DNA of 64,000 bases from Zhengitettix transpicula (taxonomy: Eukaryota > Arthropoda > Insecta > Orthoptera > Tetrigidae). The stretch's first letter is position 1, and each line of letters starts with the position of its first letter. The notes below the pieces were generated by a model. It made no database searches. It was not told the DNA's origin and was given only the letters and a program-made list of their open reading frames with translations. Where the stretch lies: assembly GCA_037074705.1 (NCBI GenBank), contig CM073591.1, positions 61,506,897-61,570,896 on the forward strand, given 5' to 3'. This document shows, piece by piece, positions 45,300 through 57,439 of the stretch. Both the position numbers and the translations under genes were made by a program.

Positions 45300-46150
45300 G
45301 AAGTCGAACCCAGTGTTAAAACACTCCGTTTATCTCGTCCGTCCGTCTGGATGCAGCGAGAGTACTGAGGGATGCTGCAGCGAGGCCCTGTTTTGGCCGC
45401 ACTGACCTGTACCTCGGGCCCAAGGACACGCTAATGTCTTCATCTGCAGCTGCCTGCAGATCCAGGGCCTGATTGACTCGTCCTTTTCGTCAATTCCTCT
45501 CTCAACTTTTATCTCCAAAAGCTCCGTAATACCGAGCCGATGCCGCCGCGACTTGACGCGAGTAATGGCGCCGTAATTTACGCGCCGAGATGATGATTTT
45601 TAACGCCGATGAATAATTCATTCTCCCTTAAATAATTCATCCGACGGCATTTTTATGAAGGGACGCCTCGACGTTCATTTTCAATTAACTCGTTAGCCGC
45701 AGTGTCATCCAGGCGTGCCAACGGGATTGAGACAAAGGCTCGGCTCGCTTCATTAGGGCAGTGTTGGTACCCCTGCACCTGGCTCGCCCGGCCTGGTCGG
45801 CTCATGACTTGATTAATGTTTTTATTTCCACGGCCACGCAAACAAAAGCCTTGCCTCTCTTTCCGAGAGCGCTGCGTACAGTCGCGTCCGCTCCCAAGTG
45901 GTCCCTCAGGGCTCGGGGTTCCAGGACGCGATGAAGCCATTATCGCCGGCAATCGCTTTTTTATGGGAAACTCGTGTGCCGAGCAGATGCTCGGGGAGAG
46001 AGACCCGGGATTTTACGCGCAAATTGGTAGCAGGTATGTCGCGCCACCTGGTCATCGTGGGGTACGAGCGAAACAAAAACGCAGGTCCCCGCTCTAATTA
46101 CAGAGCCAAACAACCCGCCACCATTACGCCCACGACGTGTTTATAAAGGC
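45300..46150. promoter_or_regulatory. Long GC-rich, repeat-free region, candidate conserved regulatory DNA
   Basis: The longest stretch in the window with non-AT composition and no repeat match. CpG-rich blocks alternate with clustered homeodomain-like and forkhead-like words: 'gatgaataattcat' and 'aaataattcat' at about 45608-45642, 'tttttatgaagg' (about 45650), 'tcaattaactcgttag' (about 45682), 'ttgattaatgtttttattt' (about 45811), 'acgcaaacaaaagcc' (about 45836), 'cttttttatggg' (about 45955) and 'gctctaattacagag' (about 46090). The 80-100-codon frames occur on both strands and overlap, as expected of GC-rich non-coding DNA. Could also be an unannotated exon or CpG-rich promoter. Confidence 0.45.
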
Positions 46151-46880
46151 GGAACTTTTGAAAATGTTACTCCTATACTTAGCTCTCTAGAGCTAACATT
46201 CGATATTGTATTTTATTTGTTTTTCCTCGCTCAAATTACACCTGGTCTTGTCTTTTAAAAAACTAGGGAACAACTATTACATTTTAGGTCTCAAATCGGT
46301 ATTAAGAACTGATTGAACCGACAATAATTATTTATATTCCAAATCTTGGTTTTGAACATGATACATTTCTAAAAAAATGTACTTAAAAATAAACTCTTAA
46401 TCTGCGCTTGTAAGGTGTCAATTATTGAGGTCACTGATTGGCAACGAAAGAATTTTTTTAATTTATGAAGTATAAAACGTCTGTGTTAAAATTATACTAA
46501 TTAGATGCGTAAATAGCTAAATAGACATAATTAAGAAATAAAATAAATACCACACTTTTTTAATTCAGTGATCGTCATAAGACTAATATGCGACACAATT
46601 TCTACCCCTGAATAATCTCATGTCATTAATACATGATCTACCCTAGTATGTTGTTACGATTCCCCATTAATGACTGCTTGAAACCATTTACACGATCAAA
46701 CCTCGGTCATTAACTTTTCCCTTTCTTAGATTCCGACTCATTATTCGTTAGGATGATAAGACCTCTCTGTTTGTTAATTCCGTTCCAGTCATTACCATCA
46801 AAGTTTCTATACCTCCTTCACATCCCTCAAAGTGTCCTGCCCAACGTCATTTCAGTATTCGTATTTATTCGTGCGCGTCT
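46151..46880. other. No gene; short PLE-edge fragment
   Basis: 'aaataaaataaataccacac' at about 46537-46556 resembles a PLE outer edge. The remainder is unremarkable. Confidence 0.4.
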
Positions 46881-47160
46881 GTATGTCCCTTTCTCATAAA
46901 GTCATTCCTCGTGTATCTCCACTATAGCACGAGTCAGGAACGAAGGCGGTGGCGAAGACTGGGGGAGGGGAGGCACGTCCGATGTTACCACGATGCGCGA
47001 TGGATAAGAACACACACGACAACGATCTATCGAGGTCAAGCTGTGGGCGCTCGCTGAAAATAATTGGCTGCGTACGGTTAAGGGTTTGGCACATGTGCAG
47101 AAGAACACTTATCTCGGTTTTCATCGTACGCGCCACTCTCATTATGGTCTTATCTTACAT
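46881..47160. other. GC-richer island
   Basis: CpG-containing and without repeat match. Overlapping short frames on both strands, none recognised. Confidence 0.3.
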
Positions 47161-48024
47161 ACCCTTATTCTATAAATAAGAATGTTACACATATATTATT
47201 GACCCGTTTCTTTACTCTTACGTTCCTTATTTTTCCATACATTTCCATCGTCGAAATCACGCAATGAAATCATACTCGTACGATCCGTTGAGTCCTCACA
47301 GGATACGATATGGCCTGAGTAGCATCTCAAGAATTACCATTTATTCGCATAAATGTTATATAAGTTGCGCGTATTAATTGCAACAATTTGAACCGTCCTA
47401 CTATCATGCAATAAAAAATATAGTTGCCAGGAGGTATTTTCAAAGCGGTGGATTATGATTTATTGGTTCGGTTAGTCCTTTAATGAGGCAATATGAAACG
47501 TCATTTTCAAGAATTGTGTAGATAAATATATAAAATATACACAAATTAGAACAAACTGTAAAATGTATATTTTGAAAAATACAATCACAAATATCAAAGT
47601 TTTACGTATAACTGTTCAAATATAATTTATGAGAATTTTCCAAAAAGAAATATAGCTGAGTATATAAAATACCTGAATTATTAAATAAATTGAGAATCTA
47701 CAAAGATACCAGAGTGAGAAAATATATTATGGAAATAGTAAAAATACACCAGTATGACACTTTCTGGATTATAGTAAATAATCCGAAAATTTTTACAGAA
47801 ACGAGAAAGGAAATCCAACGGAATTGGGTACTTTATGGCTGCTAGAGTGCACTACATACTATTTTTACACAACAATATAAATAATATTTTCTTAGCATGG
47901 AACTCGTAATACGTAATGCGTTTATCTGTTATTACTTTTTCACCATTCATTTCTTGTACATTTAATTTTATTGCATTTTTTTAAAAAATACACTAATATA
48001 TAGTTTTTATATTATCTATTTATA

Positions 48025-49284
48025 CCACTGTGATCAACAAGTAAGGTAAAATTGTTATTTAAAACTCCCGGGTATTAGGAAGGCAGGTAATTTTTTTCCC
48101 CTAGATTGGTAGGACTGTCTATAATATTTCCCCAGCGTCTGTTTGTTAAAAGGTTTAATTATCTCCGAGTTACACGTGTTTTTGAAAACAACCAAAAGTG
48201 AATTTTTCGATTTCAGCAATGGGTGATTTTGATGAGCAAAGAACTTGCATCAAATTTTGTTCTCGGAACGAATATTCTAGTGCGGACACGTTGAAAATGT
48301 TGCGGAAGGCCTCTGGTGACCAATCTATGGCACAAAAAAACGAGTTCAAAGAGGTTCGAGAACGCGTTTGAAGACGAACCGCGCTCTGGACGACCATCAA
48401 CGTCTACCGACGAGGGCCACGTCCAAAAAATCAAAGGTTTGGTGCTTGAAAATCGTCGATGGACAATTAGAGATTTCGCTGATAGTGTTGGAATATTATT
48501 TGGCTCAGTCCAAATCATTTTGAAGAATGTTTTGTGTCTCAAACGCGTCAAGTCTCGATTGGTGCCAAAATCGCTCCATTTTTTGGGAAAAAAAGCGTCG
48601 CGTTGATGTGTGTGAAACTTTGCTGTCTGACTATCAGGACCACTTGAAATGCATCATTACTGGAGACGAGACTTGGATTTACGCATACGACCCTGAAACC
48701 GCCGACCAATCCAGCGAATATCGTGCAAAAGGTGAAGCAAGACCGAAAATCGTGGTCATGTTGACAGTTTTCTTTGATTATCGTGGTGTGGTGCACTATG
48801 AATTCCTTCCGCCGGGCCAAACTGTCAACAAAGAATATTATTTGAGCGTTATGCGTCGTCTGCCTGAAGCTATTCGTCTGAAACGGCCGGAATCTTGGTT
48901 CCTTCATCACGATAATGCACCATGTCATACTGCATTGGTTCTTCGCGACTTTTTTGCCAAAAACTCTACTCATATCGTTCCGCAACCACCGTATTCGCCT
49001 GATTTGGCTCCGTGCGACTTCTGGCTACTCAGCAAACTCAAAAGGCCAATGCAGGGACGCCGTTTTGACACGATTGAGGAGATAGAAACCGAATCGAAGA
49101 AGCCTTGGAGAAAGGCTATACCGGAAAAAGACTATTCCGACTGTTTCGAGGACTGGAAAAAGCGTTGGAAAAAGTGCGTTTTATCGGACGGGGATCACTT
49201 TGAAGGGGATGAAATTGATTTGGAAGAATAAATAAAGAATTTATATTTTATAAATAAATTCACCTTACTTTTTGTTCACAGTGG
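48025..49284 (+). mobile_element. mariner transposon, 1260 bp
   Basis: Terminal inverted repeats start CCACTGTGATCAACAAGTAA on the left and CCACTGTGAACAAAAAGTAA on the right (minus strand). They are about 28 bp long with four or five mismatches. The element is flanked by TA at 48023-48024 and 49285-49286, the standard target duplication. Length and layout are those of a classical mariner. The inverted copy of the host repeat at 44.3-44.8 kb gives the unoccupied site with a single TA. Confidence 0.95.
48219..49231 (+). pseudogene. mariner transposase, frameshifted
   Basis: Cut-and-paste DNA transposase acting in the nucleus on its own terminal repeats. The ATG at 48219 opens the usual N-terminal helix-turn-helix region ('MGDFDEQRTCIKFC'). 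A frameshift near 48360 leads into 'EDEPRSGRPSTST' and the second DNA-binding half ('RWTIRDFADSVGI'). A second frameshift near 48580 leads into the catalytic domain, open to a stop at 49231. The catalytic triad is present: Asp in GDETW (48665), Asp in HHDNAPCHT (48911), Asp in YSPDLAPCDFWL (49016). Second-to-third spacing is 34, hence D,D34D. First-to-second spacing is 81 residues against 92 in Mos1, so there are in-frame losses of about 11 residues. The WVPHEL-like linker region is also altered. The gene is dead but moderately young. Confidence 0.93.
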
Positions 49285-49330
49285 TATGTTTATAATATAC
49301 AAGAATACCTGTTCTTCTAGAGCTTACAAA

Positions 49331-50877
49331 CTGAAAATGATTTATAAAAAAATTAATGAAATATTGTGCCATCAAATTGATTTTGTAAAATTTGGGCTGT
49401 TTGTCCAATAACAAGGATGGATAATAAATGCATCACCCAATCGAAATATTGTTTTTTTAAAATGTCGCGGTACAGGATTCGTAACATTGCATCGTACTCT
49501 TCTCTTTCACGGCGTTAGAAATAGCGCAGTAGATTTTTTACTCGAGGACGTATATCTGTTTCTTAAGTTGTAGGCCTGTTGAATGCTTTACGATTCCTGT
49601 GAGGACGCAGGTCTGTTATTCTATGAATCTGTCGCCTCTCGCATGAGAATAGAATTCGTGGATGTTAGATGCAGCGCAAGTCTCTTCAAGCTTCCGCATC
49701 ATTCCAGGGATTGGGCTTATTAATACGACTAACGTGACCTGGAAAAATCTCGAATCACACGTGAGGCGACATCATCATCATTCACCCGACCTCTCTCTTA
49801 CCGATGCAGCTCACTAAAACTATGTGCCGTGGTGTCATCCTTATTTATTCTGCTTGGCGAGATGTTTTCGTTTATAACATTATCATTTGGACGTTTTTGA
49901 GCTCTCTTTTAAAATGTTCTCCGTGAGTTTCTATCATATAGATCTTATGTGATAATTAAATGCGGTTAAATTAGTTTTAATCAGACCTAATATAGTCACG
50001 CTTATCCGCCTGCTCTTGGTTTTTAATCCGAATCTCTCCAATCCAGTCTCATTTTCTCATTAATTCCTTTCAATTTACTTCTTTCAGGTTCGTATGGTAT
50101 GCAGTCAATAAAAAAACGTTTTCATTAATATTTAATGAGAAATGCTTTAACTAAAACTAACCTCCAAATCTTGATGAAATTTAATTATTAAGTAAGATGG
50201 AAAATCTTGACGGACACACCGATCTTTGGACCTTTGCTTAATACTCATCGCTCTAGCCAATGAGCTGCACTGATCGAGTCACTGGTCGGTACGATTTCAG
50301 CGTATTACCAAAGTCTCAGACTTCGTACTAATTTATTGCTCACTTTCTTTCACGAACTACTTATTAGGACTCATAAGGACGGACTAGATCAGGGCAGCTC
50401 AAAGGTTAGAGCAACTGCGTGGTTCAATGTTCGGTCTTTTCGCGTATTTATCATCATACAAACTTTTCTTATTTAAGACTTACTTAATTATCTGTCTTCT
50501 AAACATGAAATATATTTAATTCGATTTGAAACGACCTTTTCCTGTGATAGAATATTATCAGCTTCCTCGGTTAACATTCACATGTAACGCATTACGATAT
50601 TTACTTTTCAAATTTTCTTTACGACCGCAGTCGATATTTTTCATTGACCATGTTACAAAAATTTAAAAACTTACTATTTTCAATTGAATGATTTCGTTTA
50701 TCAAGAAATATTTTATTCAATCTGCATTATAGTTTGTATATTTAAAATTCTAACAATGTAATTGAAATTAGTATTTTTTTAAAAAAATAGTATTTTTTTT
50801 AAAAAAAAATGCTTAAAACTATTTATATTATCACAAAATATTAACTCTCACATAGAAACATAGAACGTATTTCAATG
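49331..50877. other. No gene recognised
   Basis: 49590-49830 is somewhat GC-richer and repeat-free. At about 50770-50812 a T-run/A-run unit of roughly 22 bp is duplicated in tandem. Confidence 0.5.
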
Positions 50878-50891
50878 TCAACCTCTATTTC

Positions 50892-51440
50892 GACAGATCT
50901 CAGACTGATGACTGTGAGGGCTATTCTCTCGCAGGCAGAACCTTGTAGGAGAGACACGAAGGGGCTACCTTTGGGGATGCCTTTTTCTCTCTCCGTTTTT
51001 GAACTAAGGTTCCCATAAGCCGAGGCACCTCGGCCTGCTTTGAGAGGTGTATGTTCCGGGGTCACAGACCTTGGTCATACGGTAAGAGTTGTTCGATAAT
51101 CCCATTGGAACAGTCGGCCAGCTGCCTCCTAAACTGGTCGAGGTACGGAGAAGGGAATGATGCGACCCCACAGCAAATTCTTCTCCCGCTATCGGAAGGG
51201 CGTGCGACAAGTACCCAATGCCCGACCTACCTGATGCAGGTTTTTCTAGGGTTTTCCCTGCATTACTTTTAGGCGAATGCCGGGTTGGATCCTCAAACTA
51301 TAGTCCGGGGGCCTTTAGTTAACCCTTGGCTACTTTCCTCTACCCTTCCGCATCCCCCTTTTCAAATCCCTTCCTATGCTATTAAAGGGGAGTTGCTACT
51401 ATGTGGATTACCCTCATGTAGCCTGTTACCCTAAAAAAAA
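50892..51440 (+). repeat. Rep-A, best full-length copy with 14-bp target duplication
   Basis: Flanked by the perfect direct repeat TCAACCTCTATTTC at 50878-50891 and 51441-51454, and ending in 'ttaccctaaaaaaaa'. A 14-bp duplication plus an A-rich 3' end marks retroposition by LINE machinery. Family landmarks in order: 'tctctcgcaggcagaacc', 'gggctacctttggggatgcc', 'gccgaggcacctcggcc' (a hairpin), 'cagctgcctcctaaactgg', 'gcccgacctacctgatgcag', 'ggcgaatgccgggt', 'gttaacccttggctac', 'accctcatgtagcctg'. No clear pol III A/B boxes were found, so its promoter type is unknown. Confidence 0.9.
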
Positions 51441-51454
51441 TCAACCTCTATTTC

Positions 51455-52234
51455 AAACACAAAATCATTTTACACTATTACGCGATTTCCAGACCGGCGT
51501 AGACAGACTGTAAATCGGGGAAGGAATAGCATAAGTCCTGTTGTTAGGGCTTCAGAAAGGAAAAGTATTTCTTTTCGGCAACGTAAGTAAATATTTGAAT
51601 GGCTCCTTCATTTTCAAGGGATTCCACCTCTATCGTCCTTTCAACTTCTGATGATATTAAGGGTACGTTACCATCACGTGGAATACGATTGTAGCCTGTT
51701 ACTCAAAAATTTCACTGCTATGGGTATAACTGCCCTTCTATATACCTATCTACTACTTCCAACTCCTGATGCAAGCCCATATCTCATCACCGTTCCGCAT
51801 CTCGAATCTGAACTATATTTGTTTAAAATCAATACAATTTCAGTTCTTTACTCTGAAAACATCCCGAAAAACATATGAGTTGGGCGAATTTATGTCAAAT
51901 TAAAAATCTCGCCGGTCATAGTTCGCAAATTACGTTTTCATCTACTATTTACACAGTATTGTACATGTAGAATTTTGATAGAAAACGAAGCAATAATATA
52001 TATAAGTACAATAAACTGCCACGAATATAGAAAGAGCTGTTAGTAATGAGACGAAGAATTCATCAGAAGAATGATTATAAAGCCTTACAAATTTCTGTAA
52101 TTGAAGGTAATGGGCAATGCTATTTTTTATATTACATTATACGTACATATAAACGATAACTGTGCTTAAAATCTCCTTTCTTCCTTCTTTTAAGACGTTA
52201 TTTACTCGTTTTTATGCGTACCATCCTCTACCCT
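51455..52234. other. No gene; degraded Rep-A tail
   Basis: 'gatattaagggtacgttacc' to 'gattgtagcctgttactc' at about 51653-51706 is a diverged Rep-A tail. Nothing else recognised. Confidence 0.5.
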
Positions 52235-52775
52235 TAATTTCAAATCCTTTCCTGTGCTAATAAGGGGAGTTGCCACCACGACGATTACCCTCATGCAGTC
52301 TGTTGCTCTAAAACAAATGAAGCAAACCCGAGAGAGGGCTACCTTTGGGGATGCCTTTTCCTCTCTCCATTTTTGAACTAAGGTTCCCACGAGCCGAGGC
52401 ACCTCGGCCAGTTCTGAGAGGTGTATGTTCCGGGTCTGCAGATCTTGGGCATACGGTAAGTGTAGTTTTTTGTTCCCATTAGAACAGTCGGCCAGCTGCC
52501 TCCTAAACTGGTCGAGGCACGAAAAAGGTAATGCTGCGTCCTCACAGAAAACCCCTCTTCTGTCATCGGAATGGCGTGCGAAAAGTACCAAGCGCCCGAC
52601 CTACCTGAAGCATGTTTTCTAGGGTTTTATACTGCATCACTTTTAGACGAATGCCGGGTAAGATCCTTAAACTACAGCCCGGGGCCCTTAGTTAACCCAT
52701 AGCTGGCTTGCTCTATCTTTTCGCATCTCCCCTTTCCTCTGCTATTAAAGGATTACACTCATGTAGCCGGCCCCT
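52235..52775 (+). repeat. Rep-A tail followed by near-complete Rep-A
   Basis: A tail (to about 52315, 'cagtctgttgctctaaaac') is followed at about 52333 by 'gagggctacctttggggatg' of a second copy, which runs to 'atgtagccgg' at about 52770. This is a tandem head-to-tail arrangement, as at 58.2-59.2 kb. The second copy's tail is cut off where the (TA)n and LTR begin. Confidence 0.85.
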
Positions 52776-52792
52776 ATAATATATATATATAT

Positions 52793-54234
52793 TGTAATAA
52801 CCAAATAATCGCGTCGAAATAAAAAGAATAATTTTTATAAACAACAAATAAATTTATTAACACAAGAAGAATTTACAATTGATTTTAATATTTTACTATT
52901 ATAATACGAAACTCTTGCTCTCATGGGTCTCTACTGGGTTTGACAACGGACAGAATCGAACTATTAAAAAGACCCCACATTTAAATTTTAAATTAAACAA
53001 AAGTATCTACTAAATTTATTCATGAACTTAACCTATGGATTGCTTCTAACTTTATTATCAAAAGAAGAGAACGACATCTGACTGGTATCCTTTAATAACG
53101 TTTACATCTGTTAATATTATGCATTCCAACTTACGGTCTCTCAGGTTTACTTCGACTCGTTCTTAAGACACTCACTTTATAGCCTTGACATTCACTCACT
53201 GACTCTAACACAATATCACTGGTTCGCCGTGACACTCCTTGACGTCGTTTGCTGCATCCAGGTCGCCTACCATCGAAGACAGGTCAAATTCTCCTACTCA
53301 TACAGATAGAGCTTCTGTATTTTAAAAATGTTTATAGCTGTTATGGTTTTGCTGACTGATGGTGACTGTCGCTGACTGACTAAATGTCGAGGTTCACCGA
53401 ACCCCTTTCCTACGCTGACTCTCGCTGACCGTCTCTTGTTCCTCTCCCACGCAAACTGTGTCTGTCTCCTCTCCCACGTTAACTCCAACTGTCCAACTGT
53501 CCACACAATAGGTTATTTCCCCTATATATACCACTAGCCTCCTTGTTTTTCTCTTGATGCAAAATTTCGTCGCAACGGCGCGGTGACAGAATCCCATTAC
53601 TGAAATTTATGTCCCGGTCGCTGGAGTCCTTTAGCCGGCTACCCTCTTCCGTCCGAAACCCGACAATCGCGACAGGTCCAATTTGTCTTTGGATCTCTCC
53701 CCTCACAAATGCGCGATACTAATTTCTCCGGATCCTAAGTCAACAAGTGCCTGGACCCTCATCATCCCAAGTAATTGCGCTATTTGACATGCTTGCAGCT
53801 GTAGTATTTCGCCCCCGCAATTACTCAGGACTTGTCGGCTGCTCTCTTTTGTGCGACTCGCACAAGATCTTTTCTTGCAAGTCCCAAGCAACTACGCCAC
53901 TTGTCAGGTCATTCGTCAGAGACAAAAGCCTGCTCTAACATAGCCACTTTGGGAACATCTGCTCGCCCACGTTCTGCGTTACGAATTCTTCACGCCGTTC
54001 CCCAAATCAATAAGTTACTGGACCCGCAATCACTCTTTAGACCTAATTGCCGCACCGTCACACTGTCTCTACAAATTACGGCTTCCTCTCTGCCGCTCAC
54101 CAGCACTCATCCTAGATAAATGTCTTACCGCTCCGTCTTGTCACCTCGTGACAGGACCCGCGGTTACTTTTCCCACGCATTCTCTTTACGACATGTGCGC
54201 TGTTTTTAATCCAATGCATTATATTAAATGCATT

Positions 54235-54237
<3 letters not shown>
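52793..54237 (-). mobile_element. 1.4-kb TA-flanked LTR, reversed
   Basis: On the minus strand it starts TGTAATGCATTTAATA and ends GGTTATTACA. It is bounded by (TA)n at 52779-52792 and 54238-54274. The reversed R-like block 'gggtctctactgggtttgac' is at about 52926. It is longer than the other copies because of a GC-richer stretch at about 53140-54180 with overlapping short frames that match no retrotransposon protein. No gag or pol. Confidence 0.7.

Positions 54238-54274
<37 letters not shown>
54238..54274. repeat. (TA)n at LTR edge
   Basis: About 18 TA units adjoining the TGTAATGC end of the LTR. Confidence 0.95.
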
Positions 54275-54276
<2 letters not shown>

Positions 54277-54739
54277 GGTGTCTTACCGTAACTATATTGC
54301 CATTATCAACCTTCAAAATACAAACGATAAAATAGAATGACAAATCGGTTAATTATGTAAGAGTTAAATATAATAATATAAATAGTAATTACATAATTCA
54401 TGGATTTGTCATTCAATTTTAATGTTTTTGAAGGATATATTTGATTTTAAACAAGTGACCGTGTAAATATGTTTTATTTCTACTTTCAACGATGTTAAAA
54501 ACATGAAAATAATACTAAATGTCTGATATCATTTCTACGGACTATTGTATAGATAAAAACCAAAGTTATGGAAGAAAGTTGCGTAAAGAAATGTACAGAG
54601 CGTTGTAAACTTCAGTTATTTGTATACTTTATTGAATGTATGTCGTAAATTGTTGGTTTATTTCAGCACTACACGTTAAATTTTAGTTCATCAGCTATGT
54701 TAATAAGAAGTAAATTTGTTTGCTAACAATGTTGCGTCT
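54275..54739. other. No feature recognised
   Basis: AT-rich spacer. Confidence 0.45.
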
Positions 54740-55125
54740 GCGCTCTATGTGTGCTTCTAATCTTGGTAATGGATGTGCCACATATTTTGGCGTCATCGCA
54801 TAGCATAATGAGGCAGCTTAACAACCGCAGGCCGGATTCTCCCACGAAATATGACGAGACCCGTTCTACAGGTGCGCCTAACTTAACGAGGCCGTGTCCC
54901 TTTCGTTCTCTGCGGCCGCTTCTCTCTAACAGTGTCTATTATTCGCACTTGCTAATGGAACGAACACGTTCCTACAAGCCATTGTTTTAATCTCGGTACC
55001 GCCGCCTAGCCAGATAACTCGACATCGAGACTGTTGTACGAGGTTTCAGGGAGATAGGACGCGATGTGGTGGTCCGGCGGCTGACCTGCACAGCTCTCCA
55101 AGGCGATTCACGGTTACTGTTATAA
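54740..55125. other. GC-rich island
   Basis: CpG-rich and without repeat match. It includes 'gtcatcgcatagcataatga' and 'ggtaccgccgcctagcc'. The 79-codon frame (54751-54990) is unrecognised. Candidate regulatory DNA. Confidence 0.35.
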
Positions 55126-55493
55126 CAAAAAAGAAGTACTTTTATGACGTTAATTAGACATATCACATTCAGATTCGCACTAGTAAAATCATATCTATCA
55201 ATTAAAACATTTCACTTACACATTATGTTACTCACGTAATTATGTTCCCTTCCGTGTTACCCTGTTATATTTTTTAAATGATAATCGTGAAAATAACAAT
55301 AAAAAATACAATCAGACGTCATACAGGAAAAGGCTCACTTTAAATAATAGAGACTTAATTTGAACGACAAACTTATCTGTAGACTAGAGAATGGAATATT
55401 TAAAGCGCCAGTTTCTTCATAAACTTACTAATTTATTTATGAAATTAACAAATACATGTTAGCCATTCTAATAATATTTCTGCGATACAATCT

Positions 55494-55984
55494 TCTATAT
55501 AATAAAAAAGGATGTATATTTGTATGTATGTATGTATGTATTTACGTTGTTCTTTATACAAATTTTATCGCGTGGACAGAATGCAACAAAAATTGGTATA
55601 CGTATTCTGCCAAAATCGAGAACCGGTACTGTGGGGGTGACAAACCCATAGCATAAAGGTGGAAAGAATTATAATTAAAAACCATTATCATTAAATGTTA
55701 AATTACTGCGCGCCAAGAGACAATGACGTCACGCGAGAGAAAGACGTTACTACGCAACGAACAAAGGAAATTCTCCTTTATCAGGAATGAAATAAAGCAG
55801 AAATATTTTCTTTAAATAAAAAATATAATTTTATACAGCAATACTCCATCGAATGATAATAAAGAAGAATACGAATTACTTTACCATCCTTGCGGAAAAT
55901 GTAAGTTAGTTTTCGCGCTGTATTAGTTGTGAGTCTAGCTAACAATTTCATCAATGTAATATTTCGTAATGTATGAAGACTGAG
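55494..55984 (+). mobile_element. Helitron 5' part, 3'-truncated
   Basis: Starts TCTATATAATAAAAAAGG and is nearly identical to 22026-22300 and to the later 'accatccttgcggaaaatgt' part. It has about 90 additional bases in the middle ('aggaatgaaataaagcag' onward). The match stops at 'gaagactgagt' near 55984 and the CTAG hairpin end is absent. Confidence 0.8.
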
Positions 55985-57439
55985 TTCAAAGCTGATCTTA
56001 GACAGCCGAACCTCTGCACCCGTTCGCTTGTATACGTAGCAGAGCGTCCAAGGTCATTTCCAGTCCACAGAATTTCTAATATTCGCTAACCTCGCAGGAA
56101 TTTTATTGTTTTGTCCTTATAGAGGAAATCCTACAAAGGTCGCTGAACGTATCTGGAATCTCGGTTACAATTAAATTACATATTTTTTGTTTCCCTTACG
56201 AATCTTCCAAGCACATAAAGAATTTTATTGGCAAGTAAAGTTTGGTCGTCCAGGGCTATTTTTAGATTCGTGATAATGCGATGACGGACCAAAGAAGCTA
56301 TAGGAATCGAATATATGTTTTGTGTTTCTTAATTTGGTTTGTCACGGACTGTCCATTTTCTCCTATACAGGATTTGCCTCCTTTCCTTTTGCGTATTTCT
56401 TATAACAGTATTTCTTTTCTGTCTACCGGCTGGGAAAGAACAGAAATTTAGTTGTTGCTCCTATATACCAAAATCATTTGTTATTTCTTCAAAATTCATA
56501 ATGTTGTAGCTGGTCGGATTATATCTGTATTTTTTAAATTTTGCTAAATAGATTAATAAATTACGAATTAAAAAGCTCCAATTGGCAACTAAGACGCTAG
56601 TTAAACTATTTTCGGAAACGGTTATTCTTCTATCAAAAAATGTTATCCCAAATTTTCCTTGTTTCGTTCTAACCAAATCATGGAAACATTTTATCCAATA
56701 TTTATAGTATTAAAATAACACAATAGGAGCTGAGAAGAGACGATTAAATCGTCGTGTCAAAATATAAGGATTTTAAGGATCTAATTTTATATTGGAAATA
56801 TCGATCCGATATGTATTTGAAACAGTTGAAATAAAAGATTTGTACTATAATGTAACCTATCCAAGATTTATCGGAACGAGTAGCTCATCGTAGCTAAAGC
56901 TAGAAAGCGAAAGCGTTATTTAACAAACCGATGATGATTCTTCATTGTATTTGCTCATCAATTTTCGAAGCGTTTAAATCAAGATTACTGATCGAAACAG
57001 GAACGCGGCACAAAAAATACGATTAACAGGTGAATGTGTAAAGATATGTTAACTTCTGGATTTATACCGTTTTCTGCATTTTAAACACGAGAATTTTAAT
57101 CACACATGATTTGAGCATACTCGCTGAATTAAGTCATGAGCTATATTCATGAGCCATTGTGTTCTACAGGAAAACTGTGTTGTTAACAAATGCAGTTCCT
57201 TATTTAAGCTGCGCATTTTTAACTTAAGTTGTTTGAGGCAGGTTTCCCTCGGAACTTGATTTAGCAGATGGAGAATTTGTGTTTCAAATTAAGTAATTTG
57301 AACAGATCACCGAACATGCCGCGATAGTCATACTTGGAAACGTAGTAAGGCGATGAAGATTTTGAGCGCGTGTACACACTGACAACTGCATATTTACTTG
57401 GTAACACTTGAACTTGGATCATCAAACGGAGAAGAATTG
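55985..57439. other. No gene recognised
   Basis: AT-rich, no repeat match. Confidence 0.5.

Larger units (their letters stand above)
47655..49330 (+). repeat. Dispersed repeat interrupted by mariner
   Basis: 47655-48024 plus 49287-49330 together align with the reverse complement of 44332-44771. The mariner at 48025-49284 splits it, so this repeat is older than the mariner. Confidence 0.85.

Noticed and set aside
45653..46097. Overlapping 80-99-codon frames on both strands
   Set aside because: GC-rich DNA gives long chance frames. Overlap on opposite strands and Pro/Gly/Arg-rich translations argue against coding.
48548..48985. 145-codon minus-strand frame
   Set aside because: Antisense shadow of the mariner transposase.
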